Below, in pieces: positions 1-9,064 of a DNA stretch of 64,000 bases; within the stretch, counting starts at the first letter, position 1; every line of letters begins with the position of its first letter. Source of the stretch: CAVYTF01 sp963771435 (lineage in GTDB: Bacteria > Bacteroidota > Bacteroidia > Chitinophagales > Chitinophagaceae). The position numbers and the translations under genes are program-made. The notes beneath the pieces are model-generated. The model was not told the origin of the DNA. It made no database searches and saw only the letters and a list, made by a program, of their open reading frames with translations. Where the stretch lies: positions 62,001 to 126,000 of the forward strand of contig CAVYTF010000018.1 of the NCBI GenBank assembly GCA_963771435.1, in the 5' to 3' direction.

Positions 1-352
1 TGAGAACTTCCTTTACATCGAACTCACAGATAGTATCGCCAAGGGTAACAAATACTTCATCGTTGCCTACAATATTGTGGGTAAGTTCGATGGCGTGGCC
101 TGTGCCCTGCCGCTCATTCTGGTAAACAAAATGGCATATCAGATCAGGGTAGGTCTGTTTTACGTAGTCCTGTATCTTTTCGCCGAGATAGCCTACAATA
201 AAAATAAATTCGTTGATGCCTGCCTCATGCAATTGGTCAACAATAAAACTGAGAATTGTTTTACCTGCAATGGGGATCAGGGCTTTAGGCTGTGTATATG
301 TATGCGGGCGCAACTTGGCACCTGCGCCAGCAACGGGGATTATCGCTTTCAT
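1..352 (-). CDS. Sugar nucleotidyltransferase, N-terminal part (cut by window edge)
   Basis: This is the reverse-strand reading from ATG at 352 to the window start, 117 codons with no stop. The protein begins MKAIIPVAGAGAKLRPHTY, followed by QPKALIPIAGK. This is the nucleotide-binding signature of the NTP_transferase family (glucose-1-phosphate thymidylyl- or uridylyltransferases), with the conserved Gly-rich loop, the Arg and the PKxLxPI segment. Later GTGHAIEL and VTLGDTI fit the same fold. Such enzymes make NDP-sugars for cell-surface glycans in the cytoplasm. In the G-x-G-T-R-L loop the usual Thr is replaced by Ala-Lys (GAGAKLRP), as in some Bacteroidota paralogues. The sugar and nucleotide specificity cannot be read from this fragment. 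It is transcribed divergently from the GH3 gene. Confidence 0.85.
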   Translation of the reverse strand, partial: MKAIIPVAGAGAKLRPHTYTQPKALIPIAGKTILSFIVDQLHEAGINEFIFIVGYLGEKIQDYVKQTYPDLICHFVYQNERQGTGHAIELTHNIVGNDEVFVTLGDTICEFDVKEVL

Positions 353-501
353 TAATTACTTAGTTTTTCAACAGAACCTTTAAGTCCTATGCAGCTTTAG
401 AAGTGTGAAAATAACACAATCTTATTTACCAAGCGCAATTCTATCAATTCTTAAAAGAAAGATTATGGGTCGAGGTATAAATATTTTAGTGAAGCTTAGC
501 A

Positions 502-530
502 TTTGAGCTGCAAACCGAATGTTACTTTTG
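502..530 (+). promoter_or_regulatory. Bacteroidota-type promoter of the GH3 gene
   Basis: TACTTTTG at 523-530 matches the Bacteroidota -7 box TAnnTTTG. TTTG at 502-505 can serve as the -33 box, with a 17-bp gap that is slightly short. Transcription would start near 537, about 20 bases before the ATG at 556. The assignment is by consensus only. Confidence 0.5.
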
Positions 531-555
531 TATCCCCGAAAGAAAATATTGCCAA

Positions 556-2049
556 ATGAAATTGAAATCTTTTTTAGCTAAACCGTTTGCCAATTATATT
601 TCCGGTAAAATAAATAAAGGCAAAGAGACGGCTGTTGAAGACCAGGAAAAGATACTGAAAGACATAGTACGGTGGGCTGCAAAAACTGAATTTGGCAAAG
701 AACATGGGTTTGAAAAAATTAACTCCTACGAAGATTTTAAAAAGCAGGTTCCCATACGAGATTATGAGGCTTTTAAACCGTTCATTGAAGAAATAAAACA
801 AGGGAAACAGAATGTTTTGTGGAAGGGGAAACCGATCTACCTGGCGAAAACGAGTGGCACTACCAGCGGGGTAAAGTATATTCCCATCACTAAAGATTCT
901 ATAAAGAATCATATTGACACCGCGCGGGACGCACTGCTTTGCTATATGGCTGAAACCGGCAATACAGCATTTGCAAACGGCAAGCTTATTTTTTTGAGCG
1001 GTTCGCCTGAACTTGAAAGGATTGGCGATATCCCTACAGGGAGGTTGAGTGGTATTGTGAATCATCATGTGCCAAAGTATTTGCGCGGCAATCAATTGCC
1101 GTCTTTTGAAACCAATTGCATTGAGGACTGGGAGACCAAGCTGGATAAGATTGTTGAAGAGACCATTAATGAAAACATGACGCTGATAAGCGGTATTCCG
1201 CCATGGATGCAGATGTATTTTGACAGGTTGCAGGAGAAAAGCGGGAAAAAGATAGGAGAGCTGTTTCCTAATTTCAGCGTGATGGTGCAAGGGGGCGTGA
1301 ACTTTGAGCCTTATAAAACCAAGCTGTATGAAAGCATCGGGAAGAAAATTGATTGCATAGAGCTGTTTCCTGCCAGTGAGGGTTTTTTTGCCTTCCAGGA
1401 TTCGCAGAAGGCAGAGGGACTGCTGTTAAACACCTGCAGCGGGATATTTTTTGAGTTTGTTCCTGCAGAAGATATTTTTAATGAGAACCCAATACGATTG
1501 GGTTTGCGCGATGTAAAGGTCGGAGAAAATTATGCGCTGGTGGTTAGCAGTAATGCAGGCTTGTGGGCGTATGATATAGGGGATACTGTAAAATTTGTGA
1601 GCACTGATCCCTACCGGTTAGTTGTAACCGGAAGAACAAAACATTTCATATCTGCATTTGGCGAACATGTGATCGGCGAAGAAGTTGAATATGCTTTGAT
1701 GAAAGCCGCTAATGAAGAAAATATAAAGATGGCAGAGTTTACCGTGGCGCCAAATATTTCAAAAAGTCAGGGGAAAAGTTATCACGAATGGTTTATAGAG
1801 TTTGAAAATCAACCAGACGATCTGGGGGTCTTTGCGAAGAAAATAGATGATAATCTGCGCAGCAAAAATGTGTATTATGATGACCTGATCAGCGGGAATA
1901 TTTTGGAGCAACTGAAAATCACTATGGTGAAAAGAAATGGGTTTATAGAATATATGAGATCAATCGGGAAGCTTGGTGGCCAAAATAAATTGCCGAGGTT
2001 GAGCAATGACAGGAAAATTGCAGATGGGATGAAAGCGTATGTGGCTTAA
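556..2049 (+). CDS. GH3 auxin-responsive-promoter family protein (acyl-adenylate type)
   Basis: A 497-residue protein of the GH3 family, the ANL-like enzymes that adenylate a carboxylic acid and transfer it to an amino acid or other acceptor. The ATP/AMP-binding motif is visible as TSGTTSGVKYIPIT near residues 99-112. Other family signatures are FPASEGFFAFQD, LWAYDIGDTVKF and VTGRTKHFISAFGEHV, the last being the hinge and C-terminal lid. Length is close to the bacterial family norm. Plant members conjugate jasmonate or auxin. The substrate of bacterial GH3 proteins is generally unknown, and nothing here identifies it. The start is ATG at 556, just downstream of a good TAnnTTTG box. The neighbouring dxr gene shows no functional link. 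Confidence 0.88.
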   Translation: MKLKSFLAKPFANYISGKINKGKETAVEDQEKILKDIVRWAAKTEFGKEHGFEKINSYEDFKKQVPIRDYEAFKPFIEEIKQGKQNVLWKGKPIYLAKTSGTTSGVKYIPITKDSIKNHIDTARDALLCYMAETGNTAFANGKLIFLSGSPELERIGDIPTGRLSGIVNHHVPKYLRGNQLPSFETNCIEDWETKLDKIVEETINENMTLISGIPPWMQMYFDRLQEKSGKKIGELFPNFSVMVQGGVNFEPYKTKLYESIGKKIDCIELFPASEGFFAFQDSQKAEGLLLNTCSGIFFEFVPAEDIFNENPIRLGLRDVKVGENYALVVSSNAGLWAYDIGDTVKFVSTDPYRLVVTGRTKHFISAFGEHVIGEEVEYALMKAANEENIKMAEFTVAPNISKSQGKSYHEWFIEFENQPDDLGVFAKKIDDNLRSKNVYYDDLISGNILEQLKITMVKRNGFIEYMRSIGKLGGQNKLPRLSNDRKIADGMKAYVA

Positions 2050-2117
2050 ACCCACCATTCCCATTCATCGGTTTAATATTCCTTTATCTTTACAGTTTTA
2101 ATAATGATATTAAGTTG

Positions 2118-3278
2118 ATGACCGATATTAAACGAATTGCCATATTTGGTTCTACCGGATCAGTTGGAAGGCAGGCACTGGAAGTGATCGCTACACATGC
2201 CGGTAAATTTTCTGCTGAAATATTAACAGCCCATTCCAATGAAGACTTGCTTATAAAACAAGCACTTATATTTCATCCAAATATTGTTGTAATTGTTGAT
2301 GAAAAAAAATACCTGAAAGTAAAAGAGGCACTTTCTTCTACCAATGTTAAAGTCTTTACCGGTGAAAGAGCGCTGGATGAAGTAGCTGCATTGGATTGCT
2401 ATGACCTGATGCTTGCAGCTATAGTAGGCTATGCAGGATTGAAACCTACCTTGTGCGCTATTGAAAGTGGAAAGCCGGTTGCGCTCGCTAATAAAGAAAC
2501 TTTAGTTGTTGCAGGAGACATAGTAATGCAAAAAGCGTTTGAAAAGAAAGTATCGGTTATTCCTGTTGACAGTGAACATTCGGCTATTTTTCAATGCCTT
2601 ATCGGCGAAGGGAGAAGCAGGATCGAAAAAATAATACTTACGGCAAGCGGTGGCCCTTTTCGCGGTAAGAAGCCTAATTTCTTGGTTAATGTTAAGCGAG
2701 AGCACGCCTTGCAACACCCCAACTGGACAATGGGTGCAAAAATAACCATTGACTCAGCTACACTAATGAATAAGGGGCTTGAAATGATAGAGGCCAAATG
2801 GCTTTTTAACCTTGAGCCTGAACAAATACAAATAGTTATTCATCCCCAAAGTATCATTCACAGCATGGTACAGTTTGAAGACGGAAGCATTAAAGCTCAA
2901 ATGGGGATGCCTGATATGAAGCTGCCTATTCAATATGCGCTTGCCTTTCCGAACAGAATCAGCAGCACTATCCCCAGATACGATTTTAAAAACCCTAATT
3001 CGCTCACTTTTGAAGAGCCTGATATGCGAACTTTCCGTAACCTTACCCTTGCTACAGAAGCGCTGCATAGCGGAGGTAACCTGCCATGTATACTCAACGC
3101 TGCCAATGAAATAGCTGTATTTGCCTTCCTTCGGAACCGTATTGGCTTTCTTGACATAACTGAGGTGGTAGAGCGTAGCATGGCTAAAATAACTTTTATT
3201 AAAAACCCCACTTTGCAGGAGTACTTTGACAGTGATGCTGAGACGCGTAACTTCGCTGCCTCGCTGGCGCAATTTTAA
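2118..3278 (+). CDS. dxr: 1-deoxy-D-xylulose 5-phosphate reductoisomerase
   Basis: This cytoplasmic enzyme converts 1-deoxy-D-xylulose 5-phosphate to 2-C-methyl-D-erythritol 4-phosphate with NADPH, the first committed step of the MEP isoprenoid pathway. The N-terminus carries the NADPH motif GSTGSVGRQALEVI. ALANKETLV, PVDSEHSAIFQ, ASGGPFR, SATLMNKGLEMIEAKWLF and HPQSIIHSMVQFEDGS are the metal- and substrate-binding signatures. At 386 residues it has the usual length. An in-frame TTG sits one codon before the ATG at 2118, and ATG is taken as the start. The next gene is rseP, a pairing often seen in bacteria. Only about 120 bp separate the two, so cotranscription is possible. Confidence 0.97.
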   Translation: MTDIKRIAIFGSTGSVGRQALEVIATHAGKFSAEILTAHSNEDLLIKQALIFHPNIVVIVDEKKYLKVKEALSSTNVKVFTGERALDEVAALDCYDLMLAAIVGYAGLKPTLCAIESGKPVALANKETLVVAGDIVMQKAFEKKVSVIPVDSEHSAIFQCLIGEGRSRIEKIILTASGGPFRGKKPNFLVNVKREHALQHPNWTMGAKITIDSATLMNKGLEMIEAKWLFNLEPEQIQIVIHPQSIIHSMVQFEDGSIKAQMGMPDMKLPIQYALAFPNRISSTIPRYDFKNPNSLTFEEPDMRTFRNLTLATEALHSGGNLPCILNAANEIAVFAFLRNRIGFLDITEVVERSMAKITFIKNPTLQEYFDSDAETRNFAASLAQF

Positions 3279-3397
3279 TTGAGAGGATCGTCATATTCGC
3301 AGATCGTTAACGCTGAATGTGGTATTATTGCAGCCTTGTTTTCGAGCATTTTATTTAATTATTCTCATAAAAAAATCCCTCCGGGGTTAGGGCATAT

Positions 3398-4753
3398 ATG
3401 ACATTTTTAGCGATAGATTGGATGAGTGTTGGTGTAAAGACCTTACAGTTTATTTTGGCGTTTTCTATACTGGTAACGCTGCATGAACTGGGGCATTATG
3501 CCACTGCACGGTGGTTTAAATGCCGGGTAGAAAAATTTTATTTATTCTTTGATGCAGGCTTTAGCCTGTTCAAGAAAAAAGTAGGCGAAACCATTTATGG
3601 TATTGGCTGGATACCTTTTGGCGGCTATGTGAAAATCGCCGGCATGATCGATGAAAGCATGGACAAAGACCAACTGAAGCAACCACCCAAACCATACGAG
3701 TTCCGCAGCAAACCTGCGTGGCAGCGGCTGATCATTATGGTGGCAGGAGTAATTATGAATATACTACTCAGCTTTGTTATTTATGCTATGATGCTGTGGC
3801 ACTGGGGTGAGGAGTATGTGCCAACAAATAAAATGACTTATGGTATAGTTGCAGATTCACTGGCGCAGAGTATCGGACTAAAGGATGGAGATAAAATATT
3901 GACTTTAGATGGAAAATATGTTGACCGTTTTAAGCAAATACCTCTAAAAGTAATTTTAAGCAATGCGAAAACTATTAGGATCGACAGGAATGGAGAGGAA
4001 ATGAATATTAATATCCCTTCTGATTTTGCAGGTAAGCTGGTGCATTATAAGGATATTGGCTTTATTGATCTGAGGGTTCCATTTGTGCGCATAGATAGTG
4101 TTCTGACAGATACATCTGCTGCGTTTAAAGCACATATACAAAAGGGTGACAAGATAATTACTGCAAATGGGGACAGCACCCTATTTTTTGATGACTTTAG
4201 AAATGCTGTGCAAAAAAACATTGGCAAACAGCTGAACTTAACAGTAGTAAGGGGTAACGATACCATTCCTTTAACTGTAAAAGTGCCTGAAAATGGGTTT
4301 ATCGGCATTGCCAATGTTGGCTTAAAGAAGATATTTGACGTTAAAGAAATCAATTATAGCTTTTTACGATCTTTTCCAGCGGGTGTCAAGAAAAGCGGTG
4401 AAACATTGCGCTCTTACTGGTTGCAATTAAGGCTGATATTCAGCGGGAAAGTTAAGACGACGGAATCCTTGGGCGGAATTGTAAGCATTGGCAATGCGTT
4501 CCCAGGCATTTGGGATTGGCAAGCATTCTGGGGGCTTACTGCTTTCTTTTCCATCATTCTTGCGTTTATGAATATTTTGCCTATCCCGGCACTTGATGGC
4601 GGCCATGCACTTTTTTGTCTCTATGAAATAATTACAGGTAAAAAGCCAAGTGATAAGTTTATGGAATATGCGCAGATCGTTGGCATGGTTTTGTTGCTCG
4701 GCTTGATGGCTTATGCGCTAGGATTAGATTTCTGGAGGATATTTAAGAAGTAA
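3398..4753 (+). CDS. rseP: Site-2 protease RseP, membrane zinc metalloprotease
   Basis: A 451-residue inner-membrane protease of the S2P (M50) family, which cuts transmembrane segments of anti-sigma factors or signal-peptide remnants. The first membrane helix contains the zinc motif HELGH at residues 29-33. The distal ligand motif is ILPIPALDGGHALF near residue 395. Two PDZ-like segments lie between them (around GIVADSLAQSIGLKDGDKIL and DTSAAFKAHIQKGDKII). Transmembrane stretches flank both active-site halves. A second pass, IIMVAGVIMNILLSFVIYAMM, is typical of RseP. The gene directly precedes ssrA, with only 9 bases between its stop and the tmRNA 5' end. The cognate anti-sigma substrate is not identifiable. 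Confidence 0.95.
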   Translation: MTFLAIDWMSVGVKTLQFILAFSILVTLHELGHYATARWFKCRVEKFYLFFDAGFSLFKKKVGETIYGIGWIPFGGYVKIAGMIDESMDKDQLKQPPKPYEFRSKPAWQRLIIMVAGVIMNILLSFVIYAMMLWHWGEEYVPTNKMTYGIVADSLAQSIGLKDGDKILTLDGKYVDRFKQIPLKVILSNAKTIRIDRNGEEMNINIPSDFAGKLVHYKDIGFIDLRVPFVRIDSVLTDTSAAFKAHIQKGDKIITANGDSTLFFDDFRNAVQKNIGKQLNLTVVRGNDTIPLTVKVPENGFIGIANVGLKKIFDVKEINYSFLRSFPAGVKKSGETLRSYWLQLRLIFSGKVKTTESLGGIVSIGNAFPGIWDWQAFWGLTAFFSIILAFMNILPIPALDGGHALFCLYEIITGKKPSDKFMEYAQIVGMVLLLGLMAYALGLDFWRIFKK

Positions 4754-4762
4754 TTTAAAAAC

Positions 4763-5130
4763 GGGGCTGTACTGGTTTTGACAGCATCTTTGTACGTGTA
4801 AGCATGCAGTGCGTTGGATAATTAGCACTTTAATCTGAATACTCAAAATTCAAATGGCAATACTACGTATGCCATGGCTGCCTAATCAGTGATTTAGTAG
4901 TCATTAGGGCCGCAAGGCAGGTTCGCCTGTTACCATGCCCCGCCGCCGACTTAAAACAAAACAGGTTGCTGTTGCAGAAGGCTGTGATTGCAGTAAAAGA
5001 CCATCCAGCTACGCGTGCAATTGGTTTGTTCAGTTCCGGTTGGGCGCCGACAAATAATAATGAAATAAGCATGTAGAAAGCTTGTGGCAATGATGTTTGG
5101 ACGCGGGTTCGACTCCCGCCAGCTCCACCA
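4763..5130 (+). ncRNA. ssrA: Transfer-messenger RNA (tmRNA)
   Basis: The 5' end GGGGCTGTACTGGTTTTGAC and the 3' end GGTTCGACTCCCGCCAGCTC followed by CACCA are the diagnostic tRNA-like halves of tmRNA. GGGGCT pairs with AGCTCC. CCA is encoded (5128-5130). The RNA is 368 nt. The mRNA-like part encodes the degradation tag: starting at GGC (4856) it reads G-N-T-T-Y-A-M-A-A, stop TAA 4883-4885. The YAMAA/YALAA ending and a Gly resume codon are typical of Bacteroidota. It rescues stalled ribosomes together with SmpB. A strong intrinsic terminator follows immediately. No protein-coding frame in this stretch should be annotated. Confidence 0.97.
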
Positions 5131-5157
5131 AAAGACAATCTTCAAGGATTGTCTTTT
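5131..5157 (+). terminator. Intrinsic terminator of ssrA
   Basis: AAAGACAATC (5131-5140) and GATTGTCTTT (5147-5156) form a perfect 10-bp stem with a 6-nt loop and a short T-run. It lies directly after the encoded CCA end of tmRNA. Confidence 0.9.
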
Positions 5158-5307
5158 GTATTTCCTGAAGGCTTTGATCAGCAAAAAATAATTCGTTTTA
5201 ACATTAGGGTCGGATTATTTGGTACAATTTTGTGATAATTATTATAAAAAAATATTCAAAACAAACCTTTTGTTTCTTCATCCGTCAAACACTCAAAATA
5301 TATAATC

Positions 5308-7548
5308 ATGAAATCTCTTCGTTTAATTTTATTCTTACTTTTTACATTTTTTCTGTCCCAGGGATGGGCACAGGATGAATGGCCTAAAGTAATAACTGCT
5401 ACTGATGGTTCAGTACTTAAGGTGTACCATCCTCAACCCGAATCTTTCTCAGGAAATACATTAAAATCCCGTTCTGCAATTTCCCTGCTTGAAAGTGGCA
5501 AAACAGACCCGGTGTTTGGTACTTTCTGGTCTGTGGCAACTGTATCAACTGACCGTGACAACAGGGTTGTAAGTGTTCAGTCGGTTCATGTTCCAAACCT
5601 TAAATTTGCTGATGCCCTCGGTGATGATGAAACCAATTTTTTGAAAACAACATTGGAGACTCAATTGCCACAGGTTGAAACTAATATTCCGCTGGATGAA
5701 TTGCTTACATCGCTTAACCAGGATGTAGAAGAAAAGAAATTATCCACTAATTTGGATAATCAACCTCCTAAAATAATTTATTCTCAAAACCCGTCTATAC
5801 TCGTCATCATTGACGGTGCTCCTAAATTTAAAAAAAATGATGATTGGGGTGTGGATGTAGTTGTGAACACGCCCTATACACTTGTGAAAAGCAGTGACGG
5901 CAATTTTTATTTATACGGCAACAAGCAATGGTACACTGCGGCAAATGTTATGGGGCCTTACAATTTTGTAAATAATGTGCCGGGCAATTTCCAAAAAATA
6001 GCCGCTGCTGTAAATACTGCTAACAGTTCAGAGCCGGGTTACAGCGATTCTGCTGCAAGCACCCAGCAGGCGACCATCTCAGATATTATTGTAAGCACTA
6101 AACCCGCAGAATTAATACAAACCAACGGCACACCTCAGTTCACTGCTATTGACGGAACAAACCTGCAATATGCAAGCAACTCTGCCAATGACATTTTCTT
6201 TGACCAGGGTGGCCAACTATATTATGTGCTTATTTCAGGCAGATGGTACAAGTCAGATCAACTGGATGGCCCATGGCAATACACTGCTTCTACCTCGTTG
6301 CCTTCAGACTTTGCCAAGATACCGGAAGGTTCGCCCAAAGACAATGTATTAGCAAGTGTGGCAGGCACTCAAGCAGCCCGTGAAGCTGTGATGGATGCAC
6401 AAATTCCTCAAACAGCAAAGGTGGACAGGCATACTGCCTCAACTTCTGTTACATACGATGGTGAACCACAATTCAAAAACATTCCGGGCACTGATTTGCA
6501 GTATGCCATAAACTCTTCAAGCTCTGTTATCAGCTACCAGGGAAAATATTATGTGGTTGACAAAGGCGTATGGTTCGTGTCTAATGACCCCGATGGGCCA
6601 TGGTCAGTAAGTACAGACAGGCCGGAAGAAGTGGATGATATACCACCAACCAATCCTGATTATAACCTGAAATATGTGTACGTGTATGACTCTGATCCTG
6701 ATTGGGTGTATATGGGTTATACCCCCGGCTATCTCAACTCCTATATTTATGGGCCTACTGTTGTTTACGGTACCGGCTTTTATTATGCCCCATGGTATGG
6801 AAACTATTTTTATCCGGGCCCTTATACATGGGGTTTCGGCATAAATTACAACCCATGGTGGGGCTGGGGCTTTGGATATAACTATGGTTTCTTCGGCTTC
6901 AACTATGGCTTTGGCCTGGGCATTTGGCGCGGCTGGGGAGGCGGATGGTGGGGCCCACGTATATATCGCCCGCCATTTTATTGTGGAGGTTACAGGGGCG
7001 GCCTTTTAGGTAGAGGCGGTTTCGTTGGCGGTTATGCTCGCGGAGGGCTTTATGGAGGTACCCGGATAAACAATATAAACATCAACAGAACGGTTATTAA
7101 TAATAATATTTACGGTTTGCGCAGGGATGTTGTTACTAATTCCAACAACAGGATCGTTTCCGCCGGATTGAGCCGTGGTGCTATTCCGCCGGTGAGGGAA
7201 GGCCAAACAAGAGCAGGGCAAACCAGGACAGCTGGCAGCAGCATGTACACTGACCGTAGTGGAAATGTTTACCGCAACAACCAGGGGCAATGGCAGCAGC
7301 GCCAGAACAATAGCTGGAGGTCAGTAAACAACACCAACGGCGTAACCCGCAACCTTAGCCAGCAGCAGCAACAGCAGGCAAGAGGCCAGGCGCGCACACA
7401 AAATTTTCAGTCAGCAAGGACTGCGCCAAGCGGCGGTTACCGTTCTGCACCATCAGGTGGTGGTTATCATCCTGCACCTTCGGGTGGGGGAGGTGCCCGT
7501 TCTTCAGGTGGCGGCGGCGGTGGACGTTCAGGTGGTGGAAGGCATTGA
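5308..7548 (+). CDS. Large secreted protein with internal repeats and Gly/Tyr/Trp-rich C-terminus
   Basis: 746 residues. The signal peptide MKSLRLILFLLFTFFLSQGWA is followed by a mature start QDEWP. Three internal repeats of about 60-80 residues lie near residues 165-235, 265-345 and 380-445. Each has the pattern PxF-xxI-GTxLQYAxNS, then YYV, then WY/F-S and DGPW, suggesting a repeated beta-domain. Residues about 460-560 are extremely rich in Tyr, Trp, Gly and Asn (GYNYGFFGFNYGFGLG). The tail is basic, Gln-rich and Gly/Ser-rich, ending GGGGGGRSGGGRH. I recognise no enzyme motif. Similar Bacteroidota proteins are sometimes labelled carbohydrate-binding, but nothing here proves that. It is probably exported and surface-associated. 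The gene is flanked by the ssrA terminator and its own terminator, so it is monocistronic. Confidence 0.75.
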   Translation: MKSLRLILFLLFTFFLSQGWAQDEWPKVITATDGSVLKVYHPQPESFSGNTLKSRSAISLLESGKTDPVFGTFWSVATVSTDRDNRVVSVQSVHVPNLKFADALGDDETNFLKTTLETQLPQVETNIPLDELLTSLNQDVEEKKLSTNLDNQPPKIIYSQNPSILVIIDGAPKFKKNDDWGVDVVVNTPYTLVKSSDGNFYLYGNKQWYTAANVMGPYNFVNNVPGNFQKIAAAVNTANSSEPGYSDSAASTQQATISDIIVSTKPAELIQTNGTPQFTAIDGTNLQYASNSANDIFFDQGGQLYYVLISGRWYKSDQLDGPWQYTASTSLPSDFAKIPEGSPKDNVLASVAGTQAAREAVMDAQIPQTAKVDRHTASTSVTYDGEPQFKNIPGTDLQYAINSSSSVISYQGKYYVVDKGVWFVSNDPDGPWSVSTDRPEEVDDIPPTNPDYNLKYVYVYDSDPDWVYMGYTPGYLNSYIYGPTVVYGTGFYYAPWYGNYFYPGPYTWGFGINYNPWWGWGFGYNYGFFGFNYGFGLGIWRGWGGGWWGPRIYRPPFYCGGYRGGLLGRGGFVGGYARGGLYGGTRINNININRTVINNNIYGLRRDVVTNSNNRIVSAGLSRGAIPPVREGQTRAGQTRTAGSSMYTDRSGNVYRNNQGQWQQRQNNSWRSVNNTNGVTRNLSQQQQQQARGQARTQNFQSARTAPSGGYRSAPSGGGYHPAPSGGGGARSSGGGGGGRSGGGRH

Positions 7549-7582
7549 TTGATATTTAAATAAATATTGTTTAGAACAGGAG

Positions 7583-7610
7583 GCCGTTTCAGAAATGAAG
7601 CGGCTTTCTT
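7583..7610 (+). terminator. Intrinsic terminator after the secreted repeat protein
   Basis: GCCGTTTC (7583-7590) pairs with GAAGCGGC (7597-7604), with one G-T pair, and is followed by TTTCTT. It lies 35 bases after the stop codon. Between it and the repeat array (7611-7796) I see nothing coding or structured. Confidence 0.75.
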
Positions 7611-7796
7611 ATTAGGGGGAATTGTTGAAATAATATTTGGAAATGTGGGGAAATGACTGAAAAAAAATTCCCCCCTGATCTCTTTTTTATTTCCAAAAAT
7701 CAATTTACCTTGTGCGTAAATAGCAAAGGATTAGAGGATTACCTGCTTTTCATTTGCAACCAAACAATAAAAAGTTCTTTTAAATATTGAAAAAAC

Positions 7797-8042
7797 AGTG
7801 CAGTGCCTTATTACACGAACGTGTAATACCATCTTGCAGGCTGCAATGCCCTATTACACGAACGTGTAATACCATCCTGCATACTGCAATGCCCTATTAC
7901 ACGAACGTGTAATACCATCTTGCACACTGCAATGCCCTATTACACGAACGTGTAATACCATCTTGCACACTGCAATGCCCTATTGCACGAACGTGTAATA
8001 CCATCCTGCACACTGCAATGCCGTATTACACGAACGTGTAAA
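7797..8042. repeat. Tandem 43-bp palindrome array
   Basis: Six near-identical copies of the inverted repeat ATTACACG-AA-CGTGTAAT start at 7810, 7853, 7896, 7939, 7982 and 8025, exactly 43 bp apart. The fifth has one change (ATTGCACG). A second, smaller palindrome of the type TTGCA-CAC-TGCAA lies between each pair, so palindromes recur about every 21-22 bp. There are no unique spacers, so this is not CRISPR. The array ends 60 bp upstream of the ATG of the next gene. Confidence 0.95.
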
Positions 8043-8102
8043 GATTTTAAATATAAAATTGATGTACTTATTTCTATATTAATAATTAAAAAACAATTAC
8101 TT

Positions 8103-9027
8103 ATGAGAGATTTGATTATTTTCTTTACCAATCCTTTTTCAATTGCGAGGATCTCCCGCGACCGCAAAAAGCTCTTTGGCGAAGACACCATTCAGCGTAT
8201 CGCCACTCAAAACACAGGCGGCCAGTTTGACGATATCATGACGGCTACGGTTGCCGTGCAAACCGCTTTTTTTGGCGCCATCACCAACCTGGCCACGCAG
8301 AATGCCATCCGCGACTCGCAAACAAGGTCAACCAACATAGTGGTGAGCAATTTTATGAAGCGCAACAGCAAGCTGAACGCCTTTTTTATTTCTAACGAAA
8401 CGGACAAGGACCCGCTTTACCTGCAGTTTTTTCCGCAGGGCGTGCAGGCGTTCACGCGCGATGTGCATATTGACAACGTGGAGCAAAAGATACAGCAAAT
8501 GATAACCGCCGTAACCAACAACCTCGACGTGGTGGATACCAAAGCCGCAACGGATTACCCGGCGCTTTTGTTGAGCTATCAAAAAGCGCGCGGCCTGCAG
8601 GTGGGCTCCTTTGGGCTGGTGAGCGCAGACATCGGCACCGTGAAAACCACTGAAGAAGCCTGGGACGACCAGATGTTCAACAACCTGCTAACCTTCGCCA
8701 ACCTGAACCGCAACCTGCCTGATAATGTGATCCTGTACATGAACCAGGAGTTGCTGGAACTGGACGTGGCCCACACCACCGACCTGACGGGCAAAATAAA
8801 AGGCGCAATAACCGACAGCGCCGGGCATCCCGTGGCAAACGCTGATCATTCACATAGTAGGCGCCAACCTCTACGACGCGCACAGCGACAAAAACGGCGA
8901 CTACATCAGCCACCCCATGCCCATCGGCACCTGGCAGATAACCTTTACCAAAGGCAAAATAGTAGTTACAAAAACGGTGGTGATAACGGATGGGGTGGAG
9001 CTGGTGGTGGATGTGGTGTTGGGGTAG
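8103..9027 (+). pseudogene. Frameshifted orphan gene with C-terminal carboxypeptidase-regulatory-like domain
   Basis: The frame starts at ATG 8103 (MRDLIIFFTNPFSIARISRD) just after the palindrome array. Upstream in-frame sequence only translates the repeats. About 245 residues read well: a mostly helical N-terminal part with no signal peptide, then GKIKGAITDSAGHPVANA, the start of a CarboxypepD_reg-like beta-sandwich. At about 8838-8842 the frame breaks. The expected continuation (LIIHIVGANLYDAHSDKNG, later VVITDGVELVVDVVLG) is in the +1-shifted frame and ends at TAG 9025-9027. Without the shift the product would be about 308 residues. The original frame runs on to 9053 as low-complexity Arg/His/Gly sequence that looks spurious. 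The cause could be a real mutation or a sequencing error. The architecture resembles the genes at 18014-18970 and 31750-32415. Confidence 0.75.
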
Positions 9028-9064
9028 GGGGAGAGCATAGAAAATTCCAATAAAAACTTCTACA

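Noticed and set aside
4863..5184. Minus-strand ORFs across the tmRNA
   Set aside because: The region is a clear ssrA gene with both tRNA-like ends and a terminator.
7797..8042. Possible CRISPR array
   Set aside because: Units are identical over their full 43 bp with no unique spacers, and no cas genes are in the window.
7983..8102. Start of the 8.1-kb gene at GTG/ATG 7983 within the array
   Set aside because: The upstream codons only translate the palindrome repeat. ATG 8103 gives a normal N-terminus after an AT-rich leader.
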